61,434 nucleotides of DNA, from positions 1 through 61,434 of the forward strand of contig CAZOIA010000006.1 in the NCBI GenBank assembly GCA_964579675.1, written 5' to 3'. A model generated the notes under the pieces. The model was not told the origin of the DNA. It ran no database searches and worked only from the letters and a program-made list of their open reading frames with translations. The first letter of the stretch is position 1, and each line of letters begins with the position of its first letter. Both the position numbers and the translations under genes were made by a program. Positions 1-7,691 of this stretch are shown here, one piece after another. This stretch comes from CAZOIA01 sp964579675 (GTDB taxonomy: Bacteria; Planctomycetota; Phycisphaerae; UBA1845; PWPN01).

Positions 1-921
1 GGCTACACTTATGATTTCCGAGCGAAGGATGCGAGCCAGCACTGGGCCTATGGTGGATACGCATACATCGTCAGGGACGACTGGGCGAACACGACAGGGT
101 ACATGCGTGATTACATCAACAATCACGGCCTGGATTCGATCGTGGATTGGGGACCTTCCTGGACACGGCTCCAAACGGAGGTGAACAACGACGATCCCTG
201 CGTTGTGCTGAACGCTCTGACCTCGTCGGGGCATTACATCCTGGCGATCGGCTACTACACCGATCAGCATACGGGGATCTTCAATGATCCCTACGGAGAC
301 AAGAACACCCCGGGTTATCCGAGCTACGATGGAGCAGGAGTCCTGTACGACTGGCCGGGGTACAATAACGGGCTGGCGAATCTCAATTCGGTTGGCTGCT
401 TCATCCGCTGCCGTGGCGAATTGCCGCCCCTTGTTACCCGGCATCCCGAAAGCTGCGAAGTCGGCTGGGGTTACGACGCTTCCTTCTCCGTGGAGGCGGT
501 CGGAGAGGGAACACTTACGTACCAGTGGCAGAAAGGCACGAGCGACCTGACGAATGGTACGCACTACCTCGGGGTAACGACCCCGATCCTGGATGTCTAC
601 GATGTTACCAGCGAGGAGGCGGGTGAGTATCGCTGCGTGGTGAGCAATGCGGCCGGCAGCACGCCCTCGAACTCGGCCACCCTGACCGTGGTTGGCCCAC
701 CCATCGCTCCAGGCGACATGGATCGGGATGGAGATGTCGATCAGGAGGACTTCGGCCTCTTCCAGGCCTGCCTGACAGGGCCATCCGTACCGCAGGGTGA
801 CCCAGCGTGTTCCGAGGCGAAGCTGGATAGCGACGGCGACGTGGACTGGTACGATTTCACCGTTTTCAAGGCGTGCGTGAGCGGCGCGGGCGTGCCCGCC
901 GATCCCGGCTGTGCGGACTGA
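1..921 (+). CDS. Secreted C39-like peptidase with Ig-like and dockerin-like C-terminus (5' truncated)
   Basis: The reading frame is open from base 1, so the N-terminus and any catalytic Cys lie outside the window. Residues 1-110 of the visible part resemble a C39-like papain-fold domain: GHYILAIGYY carries the expected catalytic His at about residue 78, followed by an FNDPYGD loop. Residues about 140-235 form an Ig-like domain (TYQWQKG, then SEEAGEYRCVVSN). Residues about 236-306 hold two EF-hand-like dockerin repeats (GDMDRDGDVDQEDFGLF and DSDGDVDWYDF) with spaced Cys pairs, nearly the same tail as the large GH172 protein ending at 33084. An extracellular or surface protein that cleaves or binds peptides is likely. 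The peptidase assignment is moderate because the Cys is not visible; the tail assignment is strong. Confidence 0.75.
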   Translation, partial: GYTYDFRAKDASQHWAYGGYAYIVRDDWANTTGYMRDYINNHGLDSIVDWGPSWTRLQTEVNNDDPCVVLNALTSSGHYILAIGYYTDQHTGIFNDPYGDKNTPGYPSYDGAGVLYDWPGYNNGLANLNSVGCFIRCRGELPPLVTRHPESCEVGWGYDASFSVEAVGEGTLTYQWQKGTSDLTNGTHYLGVTTPILDVYDVTSEEAGEYRCVVSNAAGSTPSNSATLTVVGPPIAPGDMDRDGDVDQEDFGLFQACLTGPSVPQGDPACSEAKLDSDGDVDWYDFTVFKACVSGAGVPADPGCAD

Positions 922-1008
922 CGCTCAATCCAGGCGTGATCGCTTTGCCCGACCATTTCCCGGGACGTTCTGGGAAGCGGGGGTCTTTAGCTAGTGCAAC
1001 TGAAGCAA

Positions 1009-1131
1009 ATGCACTATCAGTTATACGTTGATGATCCAGACGGGCCAATCTGCGAATGGGAGCTGAAGAGCCGCAGTCCAGGACCGCGGCAATTTGTTAC
1101 CGCTCCCGCCAACTACTCCTATTACTTTTAA
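1009..1131 (+). CDS. Possible 40-aa small ORF or gene remnant
   Basis: An ATG-TAA frame of 40 residues begins MHYQLYVDDPDGPICEWEL. The composition (acidic and aromatic, few Arg/Ala) is less like random high-GC translation than the neighbouring frames. No convincing ribosome binding site is seen and no family is recognised. It may be the surviving end of a degraded gene, or no gene at all. Confidence 0.2.
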   Translation: MHYQLYVDDPDGPICEWELKSRSPGPRQFVTAPANYSYYF

Positions 1132-1497
1132 GCTCTTGTCGGATAAGCGTTTACGGCCTACACCTTCGGCCAAACCACCGGGGCGAACCGACAGGTGAGC
1201 CGTTTTTACGGTCGGTGGACGACCTATCTTGATGAGAGGGCTACGGCCATCGACAGCCAGGAGGGAATCTGGGGGGAACTCAATCAGAAGGGCAAGGCAC
1301 GCGGGTTTCGTTCTGAGACGGGTGCCGCAGGAAGCTCCAAAATGCTCGCCTGTGGGCCAGCGGCCGGGCAGTTGTGGACGCCATCGAAAGACAGTTTTTC
1401 CACCAGGACGGCATGGGCGGGAACGATCTGCGTTCTCCGGCGTCTAATGCCGGAGAGTCTGGCCATTTCCATAGTCTGGTCCAAAAGGAGCCGCCAC
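1132..1497. other. Non-coding stretch upstream of the 1498 gene
   Basis: This stretch holds an upstream extension of the reading frame that starts at 1498, but the composition of that extension (Arg/Ser/Trp rich, no domain) argues it is not translated. The only structure seen is the inverted repeat at 1434-1456. Confidence 0.5.
1434..1456. other. 8-bp stem inverted repeat in the 5' leader
   Basis: TCTCCGGC, a 7-nt loop, then GCCGGAGA form a perfect hairpin ending 41 nt before the ATG at 1498. No T-tract follows, so a simple terminator is not supported. It could be an operator or a leader-RNA structure. Confidence 0.4.
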
Positions 1498-3213
1498 ATG
1501 AACGCCCGACAACTGATACCTGGCTTGGTGATTCTTGCGGTCTGCTCAAGTCTGAGCCTGGCCTTCATAAGCGTGGAAAACCGGGGCACCTGGCCATCCG
1601 ATTGGCCCGAGGAACTGGAACCCTATCGGGAGCGGGCGGAAACGGCGAGAGGGCCTGTGGGGAATGACGCAGCCTACTACAGCATCCCTTTCTTGGACAG
1701 GTCTGACTTTGAGAAGGCGTGGCCTGCGCTGTTGAAGGTCAAGACCGAAGGAGCGCCCGTCACGCTCCGCAGCACCAGCGCGGGCTCGGCCATGGTCTGG
1801 GTGGTTCGGTGGCTTTCCCCGGGTCGCCAGGCGGGGCTCGCCATCGACTTGTATGTGGACGGCACGGTGATTGATCTGAACCGCATTCGGTTGCGTGACC
1901 ACACGCCGATCATCGATCAGCGCCAATCGGCCCCCAGCCAGGATCAGGCCGGCACGCAGCCGCCAGGCGTCCACACAAACAGCGACGTGGCCAAAGAGGG
2001 GAACGGCGGGGCGGAACAGAGTCCACCTGCCTTGAACGAGGGCGACATGGCCATCGAGATCGAGGCGGTTATCGATGGCCGGGATCACCTGGTAATCCAA
2101 GGGGGAACAATCCAGTGGCGCCACTACGACTGGGCAATTGTCGGCAGACATGAGCCGCTCAACGAGCCGACCGTCATCTCGACGAGAAAGCCGGATATCG
2201 TCACGTTGGATCGTGTAGAGTGGTTTCCCGAGTGGTACGACCTGCAAGGCAGTCCCGTAAGCCACTACCGACAACCCGCTGTATCATCGAAGTTCAAGGA
2301 GCTGACTCCGCCGTTGCCTTCCAGTGATACGCGCGTCATCCTTACGCCGATCAATTGCAGGGGTGCAACCCGCATCCTCCAGCAACCTTCTGCTGAGAAC
2401 GACTATACGCTGATCGTCGAATTCGATGATAACCGCCAACTGGGAGCCGTCACCTACAAGATTTGCCTGACTGTGACTGCATCGGCCCGGCAGAAGGAAG
2501 AGTCCAAAAGCGCGAAGCCGCGAAGCACGCTGGGCGTGCAGGCTTCGTCGCCTCTGCCCCACGGAGGTCTCTGGAAGGTCCACTGGGATCTGACGTTGGA
2601 TGGCCGCGTCGAGGGCGGAACGATCCGTACCTTCCGGCTGGACCTCGCCAACAACCAGATAAGAGCGTACTTCGCAGGGGAGGACAGCCAGTACAACACC
2701 CAAGACAGGTGGTGGCACGGCGAGGTCGTGACCGGCAGGACGCCAGTCATCGTCCTCCAGCGAGACGACGTAGGCGGCTACGCCGCCATGCACCTCCTGC
2801 GCCGGACAAAGCCAGGTCATTTCCTGGGGACATGGGTTGACAACCTGGGCCACGCCGGTGATATCGAATTGGAGCTCAAAGGTCTCGTATCGTCCGCGCG
2901 CTCCGGCGCACGGGAAACCGAGGCGGCCCTTTCCGTGGACATCGATCCCCGGCGGCTCAGCTTCATCCACGCGGTGCGGGTGCTTCGCGAAACCGCTCCG
3001 CTGATGCGGTCCGCCCCCGCCAGCCAGTTACCCTGTCTGTATGCCGCGATGATTCAACATATCGCCATAGGCCAACTGCCGCCCCGGGACAACCGCATCA
3101 ACCCCCGGGTCGTCAAAAAGAAGATGTCGAACTTCGCCAAGAAAAGGGTGGAACATTACAACCTTCCACAGCCGCAACGTCCGTTCGAACAGTCAGTTGT
3201 GATCCTTAAGTGA
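1498..3213 (+). CDS. Membrane-anchored protein of unknown function, 571 aa
   Basis: The ATG at 1498 is chosen because AAGGAG lies 7 nt upstream and because the protein then starts with a hydrophobic anchor or signal (MNARQLIPGLVILAVCSSLS). A longer frame from 1195 has no such support. The mature part is rich in Asp/Glu and Trp and probably folds outside the cytoplasm. Late segments such as RWWHGEVVTGRTPVIVLQRD and GHFLGTWVDNLGHAGDIELE look like beta-strand repeats. No enzyme motif or known family is recognised. It faces thrC tail to tail with 12 nt between the stops. Function unknown. Confidence 0.7.
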   Translation: MNARQLIPGLVILAVCSSLSLAFISVENRGTWPSDWPEELEPYRERAETARGPVGNDAAYYSIPFLDRSDFEKAWPALLKVKTEGAPVTLRSTSAGSAMVWVVRWLSPGRQAGLAIDLYVDGTVIDLNRIRLRDHTPIIDQRQSAPSQDQAGTQPPGVHTNSDVAKEGNGGAEQSPPALNEGDMAIEIEAVIDGRDHLVIQGGTIQWRHYDWAIVGRHEPLNEPTVISTRKPDIVTLDRVEWFPEWYDLQGSPVSHYRQPAVSSKFKELTPPLPSSDTRVILTPINCRGATRILQQPSAENDYTLIVEFDDNRQLGAVTYKICLTVTASARQKEESKSAKPRSTLGVQASSPLPHGGLWKVHWDLTLDGRVEGGTIRTFRLDLANNQIRAYFAGEDSQYNTQDRWWHGEVVTGRTPVIVLQRDDVGGYAAMHLLRRTKPGHFLGTWVDNLGHAGDIELELKGLVSSARSGARETEAALSVDIDPRRLSFIHAVRVLRETAPLMRSAPASQLPCLYAAMIQHIAIGQLPPRDNRINPRVVKKKMSNFAKKRVEHYNLPQPQRPFEQSVVILK

Positions 3214-3225
3214 ACCGTATTGGGG

Positions 3226-4638
3226 CTAGGAGGGCGGCCTCTCGCCCAGGGCTTCGCAGATGGCTTCGAGGTCGTCGGCAACCTTCCTGGGGGGGTTGGA
3301 AGATGTGCCGGTAGGGGGGATCGGTTCGGGCGGGGTCAGCGATTTCATGTCGATTCCGGTGTGGTACTTTACGGTGGCGTCAGGGTCTTTGAGTTCGTGG
3401 CCGGTAAGGATGCAGACCACGTGGTCGTCCGGGGAGATGATTTGCTCGCCGAGCAGTTGGCGCAGCCCGGCGACACTGGCGGCACTGGCGGGTTCGCACC
3501 CGAATCCGTACCGGCCCACGAGGGCCTTGTGTTCCAGGATGTCCTCGTCGGTCACCTGGCGGACGAGGCCGTTCATGATGTCCAGCGCCCGGAGCGATTT
3601 CGGCAGGTTCACCGGGTGGGCAATCTCAATCGCAGACGCAATGGTGTGGGGCAAATAGTGGGTTTTTTCCATGGTGGCGTAGAGGGCATTGATCTTGTCA
3701 CGGTCAAATCGCCCGCCGTTCCACTTGACATTGTCCGTTTCGTGGACGTGGTACAGCGTGTTGGCACCGGTGGCGACGATGACCGCCAGTCGCGGGATGC
3801 GCTTGATGAGGCCGAGCTGGTGCAGTTCCCGGAACGCCTTGCCGAACGCGCTGCAGTTGCCCAGGTTCCCGCCGGGACAGATGATCCAGTCGGGGACCTC
3901 CCAGTCGCGGGCCTCCAGGACGCGGTACATGATGGCCTTCTGCCCTTCGAGCCGGAACGGGTTGACGGAATTCATCAGGTAAAGGCCGATCTTGTCCGAG
4001 ACCTGGCGGACGCGGCGCAGGCAGGCGTCGAAATCACCCTCGATCTGCAGCGTGAGTGCGCCGTAATCGAGGGCCTGGGACAGCTTGCCGAAGGCGATCT
4101 TCCCGGACCCGATGAAGACGATGCCCTGCATGGGTGGGGCGGTCTTGTGGGCGAACATTGCAAGGGAGGCGGAGGTATTGCCGGTGCTGGCACAGGCGAC
4201 GCGCTTGCGTCCGAGCCGGCGGGCGAGGGAGAAAGCGGCCGTCATGCCGTTGTCTTTAAAACTGCCGGAGGGGTTGAGACCTTCGTACTGCAGGAACAGG
4301 TGGCCCAGCTTCATGCCGATCTCCCGGGCGAGCGGGTTGTTCTCTTCGAGCAGGGTTCTGCCCTCGCCGATGGTGACGATGGAATCCGGGGGTACGAAGG
4401 GAAGCAGCTCTCGGAACCGCCACACGCCCGAGAAATCCAGCCTGCCCTGGGTCTTGAGCCCCTTGGTGCCCCAGCGATGCTCGAAGAACTCCAGCGAACT
4501 CGGGACGGCCAGTCGGTCCCAGTCGTACTCCACGTCCAGCAGTGAGTCGCACTTGGGGCAATCGAACAACACCTCGTGGGTACTGAACGTTTCCCGACAA
4601 TCCGGGTTGATACAGATCTGATAGGCCTTGTCACTCAT
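3226..4638 (-). CDS. thrC: Threonine synthase
   Basis: PLP enzyme converting O-phosphohomoserine to threonine in the cytoplasm. The 470-residue protein has the fold-type II signature GSFKDNGM with the PLP-binding Lys at about residue 128, and ASTGNTSASL for phosphate binding. The N-terminus carries a zinc-ribbon-like set of Cys (C9, C14, C27, C30), as in many long threonine synthases that start with a Cys-rich segment. The ATG at 4638 is preferred over an in-frame TTG at 4665. A strong sigma70-type promoter at 4790-4817 drives it as a separate transcript, although the rhomboid/NUDIX pair lies upstream on the same strand. The C-terminal tail after about residue 440 is Pro-rich and non-catalytic. 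Confidence 0.95.
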   Translation of the reverse strand: MSDKAYQICINPDCRETFSTHEVLFDCPKCDSLLDVEYDWDRLAVPSSLEFFEHRWGTKGLKTQGRLDFSGVWRFRELLPFVPPDSIVTIGEGRTLLEENNPLAREIGMKLGHLFLQYEGLNPSGSFKDNGMTAAFSLARRLGRKRVACASTGNTSASLAMFAHKTAPPMQGIVFIGSGKIAFGKLSQALDYGALTLQIEGDFDACLRRVRQVSDKIGLYLMNSVNPFRLEGQKAIMYRVLEARDWEVPDWIICPGGNLGNCSAFGKAFRELHQLGLIKRIPRLAVIVATGANTLYHVHETDNVKWNGGRFDRDKINALYATMEKTHYLPHTIASAIEIAHPVNLPKSLRALDIMNGLVRQVTDEDILEHKALVGRYGFGCEPASAASVAGLRQLLGEQIISPDDHVVCILTGHELKDPDATVKYHTGIDMKSLTPPEPIPPTGTSSNPPRKVADDLEAICEALGERPPS

Positions 4639-4768
4639 GACGAGTTTCCACTCTTGGCACCTCAAGCATTCAGGGCAGGCGGCCCTTCGGACGCGACGGG
4701 AGCGCTGAGCCGATCAGACTGCGAGACGCCGCGCGGGCTATATCAGGTCACGAATACGTGTATCCCGA

Positions 4769-4782
4769 AGAGCCGCGGCTCT
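4769..4782. promoter_or_regulatory. 14-bp perfect palindrome at the thrC transcription start
   Basis: AGAGCCGCGGCTCT is self-complementary and lies just downstream of the thrC -10 box (minus strand), about where transcription should begin. It could be an operator or the base of a 5' leader hairpin; the thrC leader would be about 145 nt. The role is inferred only from position. Confidence 0.45.
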
Positions 4783-4789
4783 GTGGCAT

Positions 4790-4817
4790 ACTATACGGAG
4801 GTTCGGTCTGAAGTCAA
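4790..4817 (-). promoter_or_regulatory. Sigma70-type promoter for thrC
   Basis: On the minus strand, TTGACT (4817-4812) and TATAGT (4795-4790) are separated by 16 nt. Five of six bases match consensus in each box. The -35 box overlaps the last codons of the rhomboid gene. Confidence 0.7.
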
Positions 4818-5719
4818 AGCCGGTCAATCCGGCCCATCTGGCGTTCTTGCTCCTGCTGGCGCTTGGTCGCCCTGGCGAGTGTCTTCTTCTCCTTCCGGGT
4901 CAGGCTCTGGAGACCCTGGTCGTGGACCTTGGCGAGAATGCGATCCAGATCGGCCTGTTCCTCGGCAAGGGCCTTTCGCTTGCGGGCCCAGGCGCCCTGG
5001 CTGCGGCGTGGTCGTCCGCCTCCGAAGGGAAGCCCCGCGGTTCGTCCGCCGGACCCGAACCGGATTCTCGGCATGATGCCCCAGGCGTAGAACATGGCAA
5101 TACCGGTGGCGGCACCGGCCATGTGGCAGACCTCGCCCCCGGGATTGCTGACGTTTCCACTGATGAGCTGCAACAGGAGGATCCCCGCCACAATCAGGCC
5201 GAAGACCCGAATCGGCATCGGAAAGATGATCAAGATGACCCGGATGTGGGGGAAGAAGATGATGGCGGCAATGAGCAGGCCGTAGACCGCGCCGCTGGCC
5301 CCGACGAGCGATATGTTAAGATACCATGGGTTGATCGCCGCCAGCGCCAGGTAGGCCAGGCCGCCCACCATCCCGCAAATCGCGTAGAAGTGCAGGAAAC
5401 GATCCCGGCCGAACGCCCGCTCGAACTCGCTCCCGAAGATGTAGAGCCCGATCATGTTGCACACCAGGTGCCACACGCCGGCGTGCATGAACATGTAGGT
5501 GAGCAACTGCCAGAAGTGCAGCTTCTTGATGCCGAGCAGGCTGAGCCCGAAGGCCAGGGATGGATTACCGCCCAATCTCCGCACCACCGCGTCCACGAAG
5601 AAGACCGCGACGTTGGCGACAATCAGCCACGTGACGACGGTGCTGGGCCTGCGGAGCTGGATGCGCAGTTCGGGCTGGGGGGAGTCGTCGCTTGCATACG
5701 GTCGATCGCGCCAGCTCAT
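4814..5719 (-). CDS. Rhomboid-family intramembrane serine protease
   Basis: Membrane protease of 301 aa. The rhomboid core spans residues about 30-215 with roughly six transmembrane segments. The catalytic Ser lies in GASG (residues 140-143, Ser142) and the catalytic His at 199 in EVCHMAGAATG. The conserved first-loop motif FMHAGVWHLVCNM is at 78-89. After the core comes a basic, charged cytoplasmic tail of about 80 residues (RKRKALAEEQADLDRILAKV), common in planctomycete rhomboids and probably helical. Its ATG overlaps the NUDIX stop codon by 4 nt (ATGA), so the two are translationally coupled. Substrates are unknown. Confidence 0.93.
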   Translation of the reverse strand: MSWRDRPYASDDSPQPELRIQLRRPSTVVTWLIVANVAVFFVDAVVRRLGGNPSLAFGLSLLGIKKLHFWQLLTYMFMHAGVWHLVCNMIGLYIFGSEFERAFGRDRFLHFYAICGMVGGLAYLALAAINPWYLNISLVGASGAVYGLLIAAIIFFPHIRVILIIFPMPIRVFGLIVAGILLLQLISGNVSNPGGEVCHMAGAATGIAMFYAWGIMPRIRFGSGGRTAGLPFGGGRPRRSQGAWARKRKALAEEQADLDRILAKVHDQGLQSLTRKEKKTLARATKRQQEQERQMGRIDRL

Positions 5720-6234
5720 GTGCCCCTCGCTTTTCGATAGCGGTACACCTGGAGGGCGGCTATAGTCTTGCCGTCCACAATCCTGCCATCGGCGCAGGCG
5801 TCCAGGGCGTCATCAAACGGCATGGTGACGACGCGGATCTGCTCGGTAGCATCGAGTTGCTGGGCGGTGCGGGTCAGGTTCGTGGCCACGAACGCGTGCA
5901 TCCGCTCGTCGGTGAACCCGGGCGACGTGTAGAACTCGCACAGGCGTTCGAGCCGGCGGGCCCGGTACCCCGTTTCCTCCTCCAGCTCGCGTGCCGCACA
6001 GTCGGCAGGGGGCTCGGGCGGCTCCAGGGTACCAGCGGGTAGCTCGAGCAGTTCGGCTCCTACGGCGAAGCGGTAGTTCCGAATCATCACCACGGACGTC
6101 GGCGGCAACAGGGGCAGGATCAGCACGGCACCGGGATGCACGACCAGTTCGCGGCGAACCGGGCCGTGGCCGGGAACGTTGTATTCACGACGTTCGACCT
6201 TGAACCTGGCGGCGGTGAGAAGCGTTTCATTCAT
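5716..6234 (-). CDS. NUDIX hydrolase, ADP-ribose pyrophosphatase-like
   Basis: A 172-aa cytoplasmic hydrolase, probably cleaving ADP-ribose or a related nucleoside diphosphate derivative. The Nudix box is complete at residues 68-90: G, five residues, E, seven residues, then RELEEETGY. Upstream, RNYRFAVGAELLELPAG matches the ADPRase subgroup that places an LELPAG motif before the box. The ATG at 6234 (MNETLLTAARF) is chosen; a frame extending to 6414 has low-complexity, Arg/Pro-rich sequence and is unlikely to be translated. No Shine-Dalgarno is seen at this start. First gene of the pair with the rhomboid. Confidence 0.9.
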   Translation of the reverse strand: MNETLLTAARFKVERREYNVPGHGPVRRELVVHPGAVLILPLLPPTSVVMIRNYRFAVGAELLELPAGTLEPPEPPADCAARELEEETGYRARRLERLCEFYTSPGFTDERMHAFVATNLTRTAQQLDATEQIRVVTMPFDDALDACADGRIVDGKTIAALQVYRYRKARGT

Positions 6235-6432
6235 GGAGGTTTTATCGGCAACCCTGGAGGTTGAATCCGGTCCCGCTCCGCGGTGAGCCCCGGGGGACAC
6301 AGGCCGGCCCGCGCTCTGCGGGGGACGGCCGGCCCAGGAACCACTCGGAAACGAATTATAACCTTCGGACTGTCCCGAGCAATGACGTGCGATCACTTCC
6401 CACCGGTCCTCCAAGAGACAGGGGCGTCGTGC

Positions 6433-6461
6433 TTGTCAGCGCTGCCGAGGCTTTCTATATT
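6433..6461 (+). promoter_or_regulatory. Sigma70-type promoter for dxr-rseP
   Basis: TTGTCA (6433-6438), 17 nt, then TATATT (6456-6461), about 70 nt before the GTG start of dxr. Good match in both boxes and optimal spacing, placed in the divergent region with the NUDIX gene. Confidence 0.7.
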
Positions 6462-6530
6462 ACTGAAACCGACCGATCCGGATAACGGTGACCCGTTGGT
6501 CTTGGCCGGGGCGGTGTTTGAGAGGCGATT

Positions 6531-7691
6531 GTGGCCCTTGTGACCAAGCGAATCACGATCATGGGATCAACCGGTTCGATCGGCACGAGCACGCTGGACG
6601 TGGTGCGCTCGCTGGGTCCGGCTTATCGTGTGGTCGGGTTGTGTGCCCGGCGTCGATGGCGCGAGTTGGCGGCTCAGGCTTCGGTGCTGCGCCCGTCCGC
6701 GGTGGCGATCGCCGATGCCGCCCAGGCCGAAGCGATCCGGCCGTTGCTCAACGGCTCGACCGAGCTGCTGACAGGGCCGGCGGGGCTTATCGAGCTGGCG
6801 AGTCGGGAAGGGACTGATTTCGTGGTGGCGGCCATTGTGGGGGCGGCGGGCCTGCCGTCCACAATCGCAGCCGTTCAGGCCGGCAAGCAGGTCGGTCTGG
6901 CCAACAAGGAGGCGCTGGTCGTCGCGGGTTCGCTCCTGGTGCCGCTGGCCCTCGAGACCGGCGCAAAGCTGTTGCCGATCGACAGTGAGCACTCGGCGAT
7001 CTTCCAGGCAATGGCCGCCGGGCGGCGCCGCGAGGTCCGCCGGATTTACCTGACCGCCAGCGGCGGGCCGTTCAGGACGTGGTCGGCCCCGCAGATGGCT
7101 GAAGCCACCCTCGCCGATGCCCTTCGCCATCCGACGTGGGACATGGGCCCGAAGATCACGATCGACTCGGCCACGATGATGAACAAGGCCCTCGAGATCA
7201 TCGAGGCCCGATGGCTATTCGACCTGGACGTGAATTCGATTGAAGTCCTGATTCACCCGGAGTCGATTATCCATTCGATGGTGGAGTTCTGTGACGGGTC
7301 GGTGATCGCCCAACTGGGCGCACCCGACATGCGTACGCCGATCCAGTACGCCCTGACTCATCCCCATCGTTGCGAGGGATGCGCGAGCGGGCTGGATTTC
7401 TCGACGATTCGGCGGCTGAATTTTGAGCCGCCCGACATGGACCGCTTCCCTGCTTTGCGGCTGGGCTACCAGGTTGCAAGAGCGGGGGGTACGGCGGGGG
7501 CGGTCTTCAATGCTGCCAACGAGGCGGCGGTTGAGGCGTTCCGAACGGGACGGATCCCATTCGGTCGGATCGTAGGATTGATCGAGCGGGTGCTCGACCG
7601 GCACACGGTGGAGCCTAGCCCCGATCTGGAAACGCTGCTGGCAACCGACGCCTGGGCGCGGCAAGAGGTGGCTGAATGCTTGAATTGCTGA
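6531..7691 (+). CDS. dxr: 1-deoxy-D-xylulose 5-phosphate reductoisomerase
   Basis: Second enzyme of the MEP isoprenoid pathway: NADPH-dependent conversion of DXP to MEP. The 386-aa protein has the NADPH-binding GSTGSIGTSTLDVV near the N-terminus, the LANKEALVVAG motif, the metal- and substrate-binding DSEHSAIFQ, the flexible-loop region TWDMGPKITIDSATMMNKALE, and HPESIIHSMVEF. Length is normal for the family. The start is GTG with GAGAGG 6 nt upstream. It overlaps rseP by 16 nt, so the two are cotranscribed and probably coupled; dxr next to rseP is a common bacterial arrangement. Confidence 0.97.
   Translation: MALVTKRITIMGSTGSIGTSTLDVVRSLGPAYRVVGLCARRRWRELAAQASVLRPSAVAIADAAQAEAIRPLLNGSTELLTGPAGLIELASREGTDFVVAAIVGAAGLPSTIAAVQAGKQVGLANKEALVVAGSLLVPLALETGAKLLPIDSEHSAIFQAMAAGRRREVRRIYLTASGGPFRTWSAPQMAEATLADALRHPTWDMGPKITIDSATMMNKALEIIEARWLFDLDVNSIEVLIHPESIIHSMVEFCDGSVIAQLGAPDMRTPIQYALTHPHRCEGCASGLDFSTIRRLNFEPPDMDRFPALRLGYQVARAGGTAGAVFNAANEAAVEAFRTGRIPFGRIVGLIERVLDRHTVEPSPDLETLLATDAWARQEVAECLNC

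Noticed and set aside
1195..1497. N-terminal 101-codon extension of the unknown 571-aa protein
   Set aside because: The ATG at 1498 has a strong ribosome binding site and opens a hydrophobic signal; the extension has no protein-like features.
3220..4545. 441-aa open frame antisense to threonine synthase
   Set aside because: It lies fully opposite thrC, has no recognisable motif and has the Gly/Asp/Val bias of antisense high-GC frames.
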